NCBI GenBank assembly: GCA_963831155.1
Contig: CAWHOY010000007.1
Coordinates: 164,773-228,772, forward strand
From: CAVRXQ01 sp963831155
GTDB taxonomy: Bacteria > Actinomycetota > Acidimicrobiia > Acidimicrobiales > Bog-793
DNA length: 64,000 bases
Reading direction: 5' to 3'
Part shown: positions 54,901-61,641 of the stretch, one piece after another
Numbering within the stretch: position 1 is the stretch's first letter
Layout of the letters: every line of letters starts with the position of its first letter
The notes under the pieces: generated by a model
Seen by the model: only the letters and a program-made list of their open reading frames with translations
Database searches by the model: none
What the model was told of the DNA's origin: nothing
Program-made: the position numbers and the translations under genes

Positions 54901-55371
54901 TTAGGTTTTTCGTCTGGATCGCGAAGCTTCCCGGGTGGGGATTCGCCTGGCGCTTTTCCTCGTGTGAAGGACACGCCTCAGCGCCGCGAGGAGAGCGGGG
55001 CCGCGCGTGCGAAGTTCTGCCCTATGTTGCAAGGAAAGTTTCTTCAGCACCTGTTCACCTTTTGCAGTCAAGGAAAGCAATACTTCGCGGCTGTCTTCAC
55101 TCCCGCGGTGTCGCCGGACATAGCCGCCAACAGAGAGCCGGTTCACGAGCTCAACCGCACTGTGATGTCGGATCTGCAGCCGTTCGGCCAACTCTCCGAT
55201 TCGTGGACGCATATTTCTGGGCAACCCTTTCAACGAAAGCATGAGCTGATGCTGCTGAGGTTCAAGACCAGCCATGCGGGAAGCGTGCTTACTGAAACCT
55301 AGAAAACGTCGGATCTGATAACGCAACTCCGCCAGTGATTCGTAGTCCGCCAGTGTGAGGGCTGTTTCCAT
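54901..55371 (-). CDS. MarR family regulator (paralogue 1)
   Basis: 156 residues, winged-helix MarR protein: helices, IGELAERLQIRHHSAVELVNRL (recognition helix) and the wing VGGYVRRHRGSEDSREVLLSLT. It is very close to the protein at 59239-59712 (shared QHQLMLxLKGLP, HHSxVELVNRL, REVLLSLT), so they are recent or conserved paralogues. A copy of the operator sits 12 bp before its start, suggesting autoregulation. Followed after 59 bp by the nap operators; could control napA-napB. Ligand unknown. Confidence 0.9.
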   Translation of the reverse strand: METALTLADYESLAELRYQIRRFLGFSKHASRMAGLEPQQHQLMLSLKGLPRNMRPRIGELAERLQIRHHSAVELVNRLSVGGYVRRHRGSEDSREVLLSLTAKGEQVLKKLSLQHRAELRTRGPALLAALRRVLHTRKSARRIPTREASRSRRKT

Positions 55372-55382
55372 GCAATAAAGTA

Positions 55383-55397
55383 TATCGTTTCAAGACC
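55383..55397. promoter_or_regulatory. MarR-type operator at the marR1 start
   Basis: TATCGT-TTC-AAGACC, a weaker match to the consensus, 12 bp upstream of the marR1 ATG (55371) and overlapping a TATACT that could be its -10 box. Position fits self-repression. Confidence 0.45.
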
Positions 55398-55579
55398 AAG
55401 ACCGTGGAGCAGTGTCGGGGACCGGCAAGACCTTCCGCGATCATTTCTGCTTGGCGTGAGGCGCCGGTATTAACCGGGCGGCAGCAACGGCTGGCAAACA
55501 GATGAAGCCGTCCGCTTTGCCGGGGCATGGGGGAAACTTACAAGCAGGGCGCTTCTACGTGGAATCATTGAACAGTGTA

Positions 55580-55617
55580 TATCGTAAAGCGATTCTTAGT
55601 TATATCGTTGTACGATA
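55580..55617 (+). promoter_or_regulatory. Tandem MarR-type operators upstream of the beta-propeller gene
   Basis: TATCGT-AAA-GCGATT (55580-55594) and TATCGT-TGT-ACGATA (55603-55617, a perfect palindrome), 23 bp apart. The proximal site starts 31 bp before TTGACA at 55634, exactly as upstream of napA. Confidence 0.6.
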
Positions 55618-55633
55618 TGCAAAACATTGCATC

Positions 55634-55662
55634 TTGACAGCAGCTCAGTCCGGATGTAACGT
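55634..55662 (+). promoter_or_regulatory. Sigma-70-type promoter of the beta-propeller gene
   Basis: TTGACA (55634-55639), 17-bp spacer, TAACGT (55657-55662). The -10 is weak, which fits a need for activation. Ends about 95 bp before the ATG at 55758. Confidence 0.5.
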
Positions 55663-55757
55663 CAGGTCGATTTTCCGGGCGCAGGATGACAATCGCGAAA
55701 TTCATGGAGCTAGGTAAATGACACTCCAGGACCCGCACCCCGAGGACGAGGAGACAA

Positions 55758-57074
55758 ATGACTCGCAAAGTGACCCAACTATTTTTGATTTTGATGTGCG
55801 CTCTGTTTTGTTCGCTGGCCCCGGTAACGGCGCGGGCAGACGGAGCAGTGTACGCTTTGACCAACGCCCTGACACAAAACCAGGTTCTTGTTTATCGTCG
55901 CGCCAAGGACGGCACGTTGACACTCACGCAAACGATTGCGACGGGCGGGGGCGGAAGCGGCCTCCAATTAGCTGGAGCGGACTCGCTTGGTTCGCAAGGG
56001 AGTCTGATACTAAACGCGGGTCATCGGCTGCTCTTCGCTGTCAACACGGAAACTCTCGCCACTAACGACGGCACGGACCCAACTTATGACTGCCAAGAAG
56101 GCACGATTACGTCGTTCCTCGTTGCAAACGATGGCAGCTTGACGTTCGCGGACAAGGTCGCGTCCGGCGGTTTGTATCCCAACAGTCTGACTATCCGCGG
56201 AGGTCTACTTTACGTGCTCAACGCGGGCGGCCCCGGCTTGGATCCCGCCTGCAGCGGTACGACCCCCAACATTAGCGGCTTCACAGTGAACGGATCCGGC
56301 CAGATGAAACCTCTTGCTAACTCTCTGCGGGCAATAGATCCGGGCCATCTCTACGGCACTGGCTTTTTTCTGGACTGTGATCCCGGTGGGTTCCCGGCAG
56401 GCCTTTTTGACTGCGGCTTGAACCCGCCGGCGTTTGTCCGGTCTCCGGCCAAAGTTGGGTTCACGCCTGACGGCGATCAGTTGGTCGTGACTGTCAAAGC
56501 GACCAACACGATCTACGTCTTCGGGGTGGGCGAAAATGGAACACTCGGTTACCCCACATTGTCGCAGGCCACGGGGCCGAATCAACCCACCTATTTTGGC
56601 TTTGTCTTTGACACGGCAGGGCACATGATTGTCACAGAGCCTTTGGGTGGAACCCCAACTATTCCCGCCGACAACGCAGGCACCGTCTCCTCGTTCACGA
56701 TCACCAAGAGCGGTGAACTGCACCCGATCAGCGCGAGCATAGCCAATGGCCAGTCCTTGTCTTGCTGGGTAGTGCTCGAACCCATTACGGAAAAATACGC
56801 TTACATTGCCAACAATGGGAGCGGTAACATCTCGATCTACTCGGTTGCAAGTAGTGGGAGGCTGAAGTTGCTCACGGCAGCCGCAGCTGTCGCCAATGGA
56901 GCGAACAATTTGGCGGTCGCACGCCAGGGCGACACCAGCTTCCTCTATTCGGACGACGGCGGCGACGGCACAGTGGGCGCCTTCGTGATCCACGGGGACG
57001 GGTCGATCACTTCGCTCGGATACTATGCTGGCTTGCCTGTCAACGCGGGTGCGGAAGGCCTGGCCGCATACTAA
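55758..57074 (+). CDS. Secreted lactonase-family beta-propeller protein
   Basis: 438 residues. Signal peptide (LFLILMCALFCSLAPVTARA) followed by about seven blades rich in repeated units of the form VYVLNxGxGxISxFxVxxxGxLxxL, typical of the YncE / 6-phosphogluconolactonase-like family. ATG at 55758 with GAGGAG upstream. Such proteins are often unassigned; lactonase activity is only a family label, since secreted members rarely act in the pentose pathway. It has the same operator-promoter layout as napA, so it may belong to the same response. Ends 56 bp before a strong hairpin. Confidence 0.83.
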   Translation: MTRKVTQLFLILMCALFCSLAPVTARADGAVYALTNALTQNQVLVYRRAKDGTLTLTQTIATGGGGSGLQLAGADSLGSQGSLILNAGHRLLFAVNTETLATNDGTDPTYDCQEGTITSFLVANDGSLTFADKVASGGLYPNSLTIRGGLLYVLNAGGPGLDPACSGTTPNISGFTVNGSGQMKPLANSLRAIDPGHLYGTGFFLDCDPGGFPAGLFDCGLNPPAFVRSPAKVGFTPDGDQLVVTVKATNTIYVFGVGENGTLGYPTLSQATGPNQPTYFGFVFDTAGHMIVTEPLGGTPTIPADNAGTVSSFTITKSGELHPISASIANGQSLSCWVVLEPITEKYAYIANNGSGNISIYSVASSGRLKLLTAAAAVANGANNLAVARQGDTSFLYSDDGGDGTVGAFVIHGDGSITSLGYYAGLPVNAGAEGLAAY

Positions 57075-57130
57075 GCGAGTTGCCAGGCTTGGAATGTCTG
57101 TCGCGGTTAGAGGTTTACATGGGGCGGGCT

Positions 57131-57159
57131 GCAGACACGGTGCCGTTTGCCGTGTCTGC
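57131..57159. terminator. Strong hairpin between convergent beta-propeller gene and clcA
   Basis: GCAGACACGG (57131-57140) pairs perfectly with CCGTGTCTGC (57150-57159), 9-nt loop; outer bases can add two more pairs. It lies in a 263-bp gap between convergent genes with no other feature. No T-run follows. Confidence 0.55.
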
Positions 57160-57337
57160 GGACTCCGTCCCTCCAACTATCCGCCCATTCCGTAGTGTGC
57201 GTTGGCGCTCCTGGTGCTGGAAGGCTGATCCCATCGCTAGGAATCACGACGAGTACCGTTGGCGCGTCAATCTACGGATTCCTGCGCAACAATTCCATGC
57301 GGGCTGGACAGTCGAACCGATGGGTGGTCACACGTGA

Positions 57338-59236
57338 TCACGGCACTGGACGCCGTCTGGAAAACAGACTCGCCCAACCTTGTTCTCGGACGTGCTCTTC
57401 ATCCAGCCGCCGCAGACGAGCTGCCAGAATTCCCTGGCGCCCCAGGTACCCCACTACTAGCCTCGGCTGCGTGCGTTCCACGACCGCCAATCGACCTATA
57501 TTGCGTCTGAGCATCTTTGCCGCTGCATCATGCAGCAGTTCCTCAGGGTGTGTCACCACAACATCGCGCGTCCCCGCGTCCAGTACGCTCATCTTGCCGT
57601 CGCTGTCTGTTTCAAACACTCGCAAAATATCGCTGCGAGTGATGATGCCTTCGAGGTTTCCGTTGGTATCCATGATCAACAGACCTTCGTGTTTACTCAC
57701 TGCAGGATCTCGGCGCGCAATTCTCTCCGCCAGTTCTCCCACGGACATGTCACTGGAAATCGCGGGTAGGTCACGGTCCATCATCTCTCCTACGGACACC
57801 TGCTGGAGCACATCTATTTCGTATTCGGCATGAACCCGCATACCGCGACGTGCCAACTTCTCTGTCATGATCGACGACTTCGGCATAAGCCACATCGCCA
57901 TCCCGTCTGCAATAACGCTGACCAGCATCAGCGGCAGCACCGAATTATAATCGCGCGTGATTTCGAATGCAAAAATAATGAACGTAAATGTGGCGCGAGA
58001 TGCTGCTCCGAACACGGCCCCCATCGCTACAACCGCAAAAGCACCTGCAGCGAGCTGGGCACCTGGATACACGCGATCGATCACCATTGCGTAAGCGGCA
58101 CCCAGGGCTGCGCTTGACATGAACATCGGCGCCAGTAAGCCTCCCGATGTCCCTGATCCGAGAGAAACGACTAGAGCAACGGCTTTCGCCACCATCACAA
58201 CCAGGACTAACTTCAGCGCGAGATTCGAGTTCAGAATGTCGCCGATCGTGTCGTACCCGACGCCTAAAACGCGAGGCACAAAATATCCAATAATGCCTAG
58301 GCCCAAAGCACCGATGGCGGGCCACCAGAGTTCGTCGATGGGCAGTTTGTCGAACTGATCTTCCACCCAGTACAGCAGCTTACTGAATCCAACCGCGGCC
58401 AGTCCGCAGATGACTCCAAGCACTAAGTAGAACGGCAACGCCCTGGGGATTCCGAAGTCCACGGGGGCAACGGAAAACATTGGCCCGCCGCCTAATAATC
58501 GAACGTGTACGGCAGTTGCCAAGGTGCTAGCAACGACGAGGGGAATAAATGAACGAGATTTGAATTCAAAAAGAAGAAGCTCGATGGCGAGAATCACTCC
58601 TGCAATCGGCGTGTTGAACGTAGCCGACATTCCCGCCGCCGCGCCGCAGGCCAGCAGCACCTTGCGCTCTGACGCTGTCGTGTGAAGAACCTGCCCTACA
58701 AGGGATCCGATCGCCCCGCCGGTTTGTATGATTGGGCCCTCGGCGCCAAAGGGCCCGCCTGTCCCGATTGCGATCGCCGCGGAGATCGGCTTCAGGATTG
58801 CGACCTTGGGCTCGATACGGCTGCGGTTGGCGAGCACCGCCTCCATCGCTTCCGGAATTCCATGGCCCTTAATCTTTGATGAGCCGTACTTTGCCATGAA
58901 ACCAACAATGATGCCCCCGATGACCGGCGTGACGATGACCCAGAGGCCCAGGTGGTTGAGGCGTGCGCTGGTGAAATCGGTGGAGAAATGGTGAAAGAAG
59001 AAGATGTTTGTGAAGAGCCCGATAAGCCTATAGAGCAGAAATGCTATGCCTCCAGCGATTAGCCCAATGCCGGCAGCTAGAAACGAAATAAGCACCATTC
59101 GAAACTGCGCCGGAGGGGTAATTATCAATTCGCCCGTCGGCGTGACTGCGAGCCGTTCTCCGGACATCGCACCCTTGGCGTCCTGGCCATTGCTCAAGTC
59201 TGGATCGAGTGCCTTTCGGTCTTTGTCATTTTCCAT
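57338..59236 (-). CDS. clcA: ClC-family anion transporter/channel with two CBS domains
   Basis: 632 residues. Ten or more helices, anion-binding motifs GHGIPE (125-130) and GPFGAEGP (161-168, gating Glu166), GSGTSGG in the second half, then two C-terminal CBS domains (about 470-600). The Ser of the canonical GSGIPE is His here, and the internal proton-glutamate position next to AIE appears to be Leu, so coupling or selectivity may differ from E. coli ClcA. Starts with ATG at 59236, 2 bp after the marR2 stop, with AGGAG upstream: one operon with the regulator. Chloride, nitrate or fluoride are all possible anions. Confidence 0.93.
   Translation of the reverse strand: MENDKDRKALDPDLSNGQDAKGAMSGERLAVTPTGELIITPPAQFRMVLISFLAAGIGLIAGGIAFLLYRLIGLFTNIFFFHHFSTDFTSARLNHLGLWVIVTPVIGGIIVGFMAKYGSSKIKGHGIPEAMEAVLANRSRIEPKVAILKPISAAIAIGTGGPFGAEGPIIQTGGAIGSLVGQVLHTTASERKVLLACGAAAGMSATFNTPIAGVILAIELLLFEFKSRSFIPLVVASTLATAVHVRLLGGGPMFSVAPVDFGIPRALPFYLVLGVICGLAAVGFSKLLYWVEDQFDKLPIDELWWPAIGALGLGIIGYFVPRVLGVGYDTIGDILNSNLALKLVLVVMVAKAVALVVSLGSGTSGGLLAPMFMSSAALGAAYAMVIDRVYPGAQLAAGAFAVVAMGAVFGAASRATFTFIIFAFEITRDYNSVLPLMLVSVIADGMAMWLMPKSSIMTEKLARRGMRVHAEYEIDVLQQVSVGEMMDRDLPAISSDMSVGELAERIARRDPAVSKHEGLLIMDTNGNLEGIITRSDILRVFETDSDGKMSVLDAGTRDVVVTHPEELLHDAAAKMLRRNIGRLAVVERTQPRLVVGYLGRQGILAARLRRLDEEHVREQGWASLFSRRRPVP
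58683..58777. repeat. 95-bp exact direct repeat inside clcA (copy 2)
   Basis: Source copy of the repeat at 51077-51171. It lies in frame within an intact clcA and covers the conserved anion-loop codons, so this copy is the original and the other the duplicate. Confidence 0.9.
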
Positions 59237-59238
59237 GC

Positions 59239-59712
59239 TTATTCTGTTCTCCTGGTCTTGCTCGTTCCAGCCTTTTCATTGGAGGAGCGCGAATTCCTTG
59301 TTCTTCGCATCACGCGCCGCAGCGCGCCAATCAAGGTGGGACCTGCTTTACGAAGCTCTGTCCGGTGATGCAACGAAAGCTCCCGCAACACCCTCTCTCC
59401 CCTAGGTGTGAGTGAGAGCAGGACTTCGCGACGGTCCTTCCCCCTGCGCCGGCGGCGCACGTATCCACCTCGGGCAAGGCGATTGACTAGTTCCACCGTG
59501 CTGTGGTGCTGGACCTGAAGCCGCTTGGCCAGTTCTCCAATGCTTGGTCGAATATGCGACGGCAGGCCTTTTAACGCCAACATAAGCTGATGCTGATGTG
59601 GATTGAGTCCAGCGGAGCGAGTCGCCTGCTCGCTGAAGTGCAGGAAGAGTCGAATTTGATACCGCATTTCGGCAAGGGACCGGTAGTCACAAGATGTGCG
59701 TGTTGTTTCCAT
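59239..59712 (-). CDS. MarR family regulator (paralogue 2)
   Basis: 157 residues, winged-helix MarR protein closely related to the one at 54901-55371 over the whole length except the tail. Recognition helix HHSTVELVNRLARGGYVRR; wing RRRRGKDRREVLLSLT. ATG at 59712. It is the first gene of an operon with clcA, and a TATCGT-N3-ACGACA operator lies 25 bp upstream, so autoregulation with clcA is likely. Effector unknown; an anion or oxidant is a reasonable guess given clcA. Confidence 0.9.
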   Translation of the reverse strand: METTRTSCDYRSLAEMRYQIRLFLHFSEQATRSAGLNPHQHQLMLALKGLPSHIRPSIGELAKRLQVQHHSTVELVNRLARGGYVRRRRRGKDRREVLLSLTPRGERVLRELSLHHRTELRKAGPTLIGALRRVMRRTRNSRSSNEKAGTSKTRRTE

Positions 59713-59736
59713 ACCAAACTGATTCTTCTCAAAGTC

Positions 59737-59751
59737 TATCGTGTTACGACA
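59737..59751. promoter_or_regulatory. MarR-type operator upstream of marR2-clcA
   Basis: TATCGT-GTT-ACGACA, 25 bp upstream of the marR2 ATG. Same consensus as the napA and beta-propeller sites. Here it would overlap the core promoter, so it likely represses. Confidence 0.6.
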
Positions 59752-60241
59752 TACTGATCAAATCAAGAGATAAAACTCGCGGGAAACGTGTGGTGAGATT
59801 CTGGGCGGGCTCGGCGGCAAACCTTACCTTGCCGGATTATGGAAGGCGTGGCCGCCAGTCCGACTAAAAGGCAGTGGGGTCGGAAAATTTATGAGCCGTG
59901 GCTCCAATCTGAACTGGCATCTTCGACTAGGTCCTAACCGCCAAAAACAATTAAGGGTTTTCTGGCTTTTGCTGGCTAACCATCGAAAGATCATCTGCGC
60001 GTGACTCGCTCGCTATGTCACGCAGGATATGCGCATTCACAATCACCCCACACTCTTCGTGGCACCGATGACAATATCGAGCCCCACACGGGAGGTTACC
60101 CCTTGTTGGATTCTCGCGAAGATCGTTGCTGCTCCGACTTTCTTCTGTCTCGATTTTATGTTCAGTGGTTTGCATTCAGCGCTTCTTGCAGCCTCCGGGC
60201 AACCCCTGACTACAAGCCTGACAGAGTTGTCGGGGTTCGCA

Positions 60242-60257
60242 TGTGACTAATGTCACG
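60242..60257. promoter_or_regulatory. CRP/FNR-like palindrome
   Basis: TGTGA-CTAATG-TCACG, one mismatch from the TGTGA-N6-TCACA pattern. It lies just after the two-helix protein gene and 530 bp before marR2. Target gene unclear. Confidence 0.25.
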
Positions 60258-60304
60258 GAGGAAAATTTCAGGCTAGAAACATTAAGAAACACGAAAGAAT
60301 GGAG

Positions 60305-60562
60305 TTAACGACCGTTGCCAGAACCACGAACCTCCGAATCGACGCGATCGACAAAGGCATAGAGGCCCAGGCAAATCAAGAACATCACACCTGAAAAGAT
60401 CGCGGCTGGCAGTGCAGTATGACGGTTTCCGCCCAGGAAGGATTCCAAAGCAGCGCTCAGTAGCCAGATTTGTACGATCAGAAGAACGGTGATCAGAGAC
60501 ATCGCTCCCGCGATGGCGGTCAAGCCACGATTTTGGGGAGGCCGGTCGTTTGAAGTTGGCAT
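60305..60562 (-). CDS. Small two-helix membrane protein (DUF6755-like)
   Basis: 85 residues with two predicted transmembrane helices (AGAMSLITVLLIVQIWLLSAALES and AAIFSGVMFLICLGLYAFV). I think it belongs to a small family found with Rieske proteins in Acidobacteriota, but this is from memory. Lies 4 bp after the Rieske stop, clearly co-transcribed. Possible membrane anchor or assembly factor for the Mo/FeS complex. Confidence 0.65.
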   Translation of the reverse strand: MPTSNDRPPQNRGLTAIAGAMSLITVLLIVQIWLLSAALESFLGGNRHTALPAAIFSGVMFLICLGLYAFVDRVDSEVRGSGNGR

Positions 60563-60566
60563 GGCT

Positions 60567-61070
60567 TTAACTTTTTACTTCGACAGCAACTAATTGTTCG
60601 CCGCGCGCTTCGAGAACAATGCGTGGCAATGGGCGTGATGGAGGCCCTTGCAGAACGGCGCCATCCTTGATCGAGAAGAAGCCCTTGTGGCACGGACATT
60701 CAAGTCTGTTTTCCGCCTGAGAATAATAGACCGCGCATGAAAGATGAGTGCATTTCTGGCTGTAGCTTACATATTCGTCCTCGCCGGTCCGAATCATGAT
60801 GCAGTGGTCATCTTTTGTTGGATAGCTGAACAGTTTCACTCCTCCGACAGGAATCTCTCCAAGCTGGGCTATAGGTTGCTGCGGGTAGACGGGAGCCTTG
60901 TAAAAAAGAGAACGAATCAGAATCCAGATGTTTCCGACGAACATGCCGAGGCTGGTCAGTACCAGGAACTTGGTGAGCTGCCGACGTGTGACATAGCGCT
61001 CGTCAGCGGTACGAACTGAGAACTCTTCCTTCCAAAGCGGTTCGCTAGTCCCTCGCCGCAACCAATTCAT
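60567..61070 (-). CDS. Rieske [2Fe-2S] protein with N-terminal membrane anchor
   Basis: 167 residues from ATG at 61070. One transmembrane helix (about 33-55), then a Rieske domain with C107-T-H109 and C125-x2-H128 as cluster ligands plus C112/C127 as the disulfide pair, as in respiratory Rieske proteins. No cytochrome b or QcrA-type neighbours. The start lies inside the end of the ferredoxin gene (26-bp overlap). Likely an electron-transfer link between a quinol or periplasmic donor and the Mo enzyme operon. Confidence 0.88.
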   Translation of the reverse strand: MNWLRRGTSEPLWKEEFSVRTADERYVTRRQLTKFLVLTSLGMFVGNIWILIRSLFYKAPVYPQQPIAQLGEIPVGGVKLFSYPTKDDHCIMIRTGEDEYVSYSQKCTHLSCAVYYSQAENRLECPCHKGFFSIKDGAVLQGPPSRPLPRIVLEARGEQLVAVEVKS

Positions 61071-61641
61071 GGTTCTCCTCCCACATGTAGTCCACAACAT
61101 CGAGGGCGATAGCCTCTCGTTCGGCTGGGGCCATCATGTAAACCTTGGTCGTGATCTTCTGGCTGCCGAAATAGAAAATATTTGTCGGCTTCTCACGGCG
61201 GCTGGCGATCTCCTCTGGTCTAACGTAAGACAATGCCTGGCTCGGACAGACGGTCGCGCACATAGGCCGCTTGCCGATGGAAGTGCGGTCATAGCACATG
61301 TCGCACTTCATCATCTGCTGCTCGGGAATCATCATCTTCGGGATACCAAAGGGGCAGGCCAACACGCAGTTGTTGCAGGCGATGCAGCGTGGCTTGAGCG
61401 ATGAGTGGACGATTCCATCCTCGCCCTTCTTGATGGCATCCGCCGGACAGACTTGCGCGCAAGTAGGCTCGTCACAATGCCAGCAGACGTATGCGGCAGA
61501 GCGGATGCTTTCTTTCCGCTCGATGAAGTCGAAGTTGATCATCGACTTTCCCCGGTGGGTATCGCATTCCTCGCACGCTTGCAAACACGAGCGACAACCG
61601 ATACAGCGCGAGGGATCGACATAGAATTCGTATCCGAACAC
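61045..61641 (-). CDS. Four-cluster 4Fe-4S ferredoxin subunit (DmsB/NrfC type)
   Basis: 198 residues, GTG start. Sixteen Cys in four sets (13, 16, 19, 23; 53, 56, 61, 65; 86, 89, 92, 96; 113, 116, 128, 132), the pattern of electron-transfer subunits of DMSO-reductase-type enzymes. No Tat or Sec signal, so it probably works in the cytoplasm with the Mo subunit. The start shares one base with the stop of the Mo subunit gene (TAGTG). Confidence 0.92.
   Translation of the reverse strand: MFGYEFYVDPSRCIGCRSCLQACEECDTHRGKSMINFDFIERKESIRSAAYVCWHCDEPTCAQVCPADAIKKGEDGIVHSSLKPRCIACNNCVLACPFGIPKMMIPEQQMMKCDMCYDRTSIGKRPMCATVCPSQALSYVRPEEIASRREKPTNIFYFGSQKITTKVYMMAPAEREAIALDVVDYMWEENHELVAARD

Larger units (their letters stand above)
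55372..55757. other. Regulatory gap between marR1 and the beta-propeller gene
   Basis: No gene seen in 386 bp. The gap holds three copies of the TATCGT-N3-RYGAYA operator and a plus-strand promoter; details are listed separately. Confidence 0.6.
59713..60304. other. 592-bp intergenic region upstream of marR2
   Basis: Contains the marR2 operator (59737-59751) and a CRP-like palindrome (60242-60257). A 74-residue minus frame (59951-60175) with a Cys-rich CGARYCHRCHEECG stretch is open but has no clear family; I do not count it as a gene. Confidence 0.5.

Noticed and set aside
59951..60175. Cys-rich 74-codon frame on the minus strand
   Set aside because: Interesting CHRCHEEC cluster, but no known family, no convincing start site and no operon partner.
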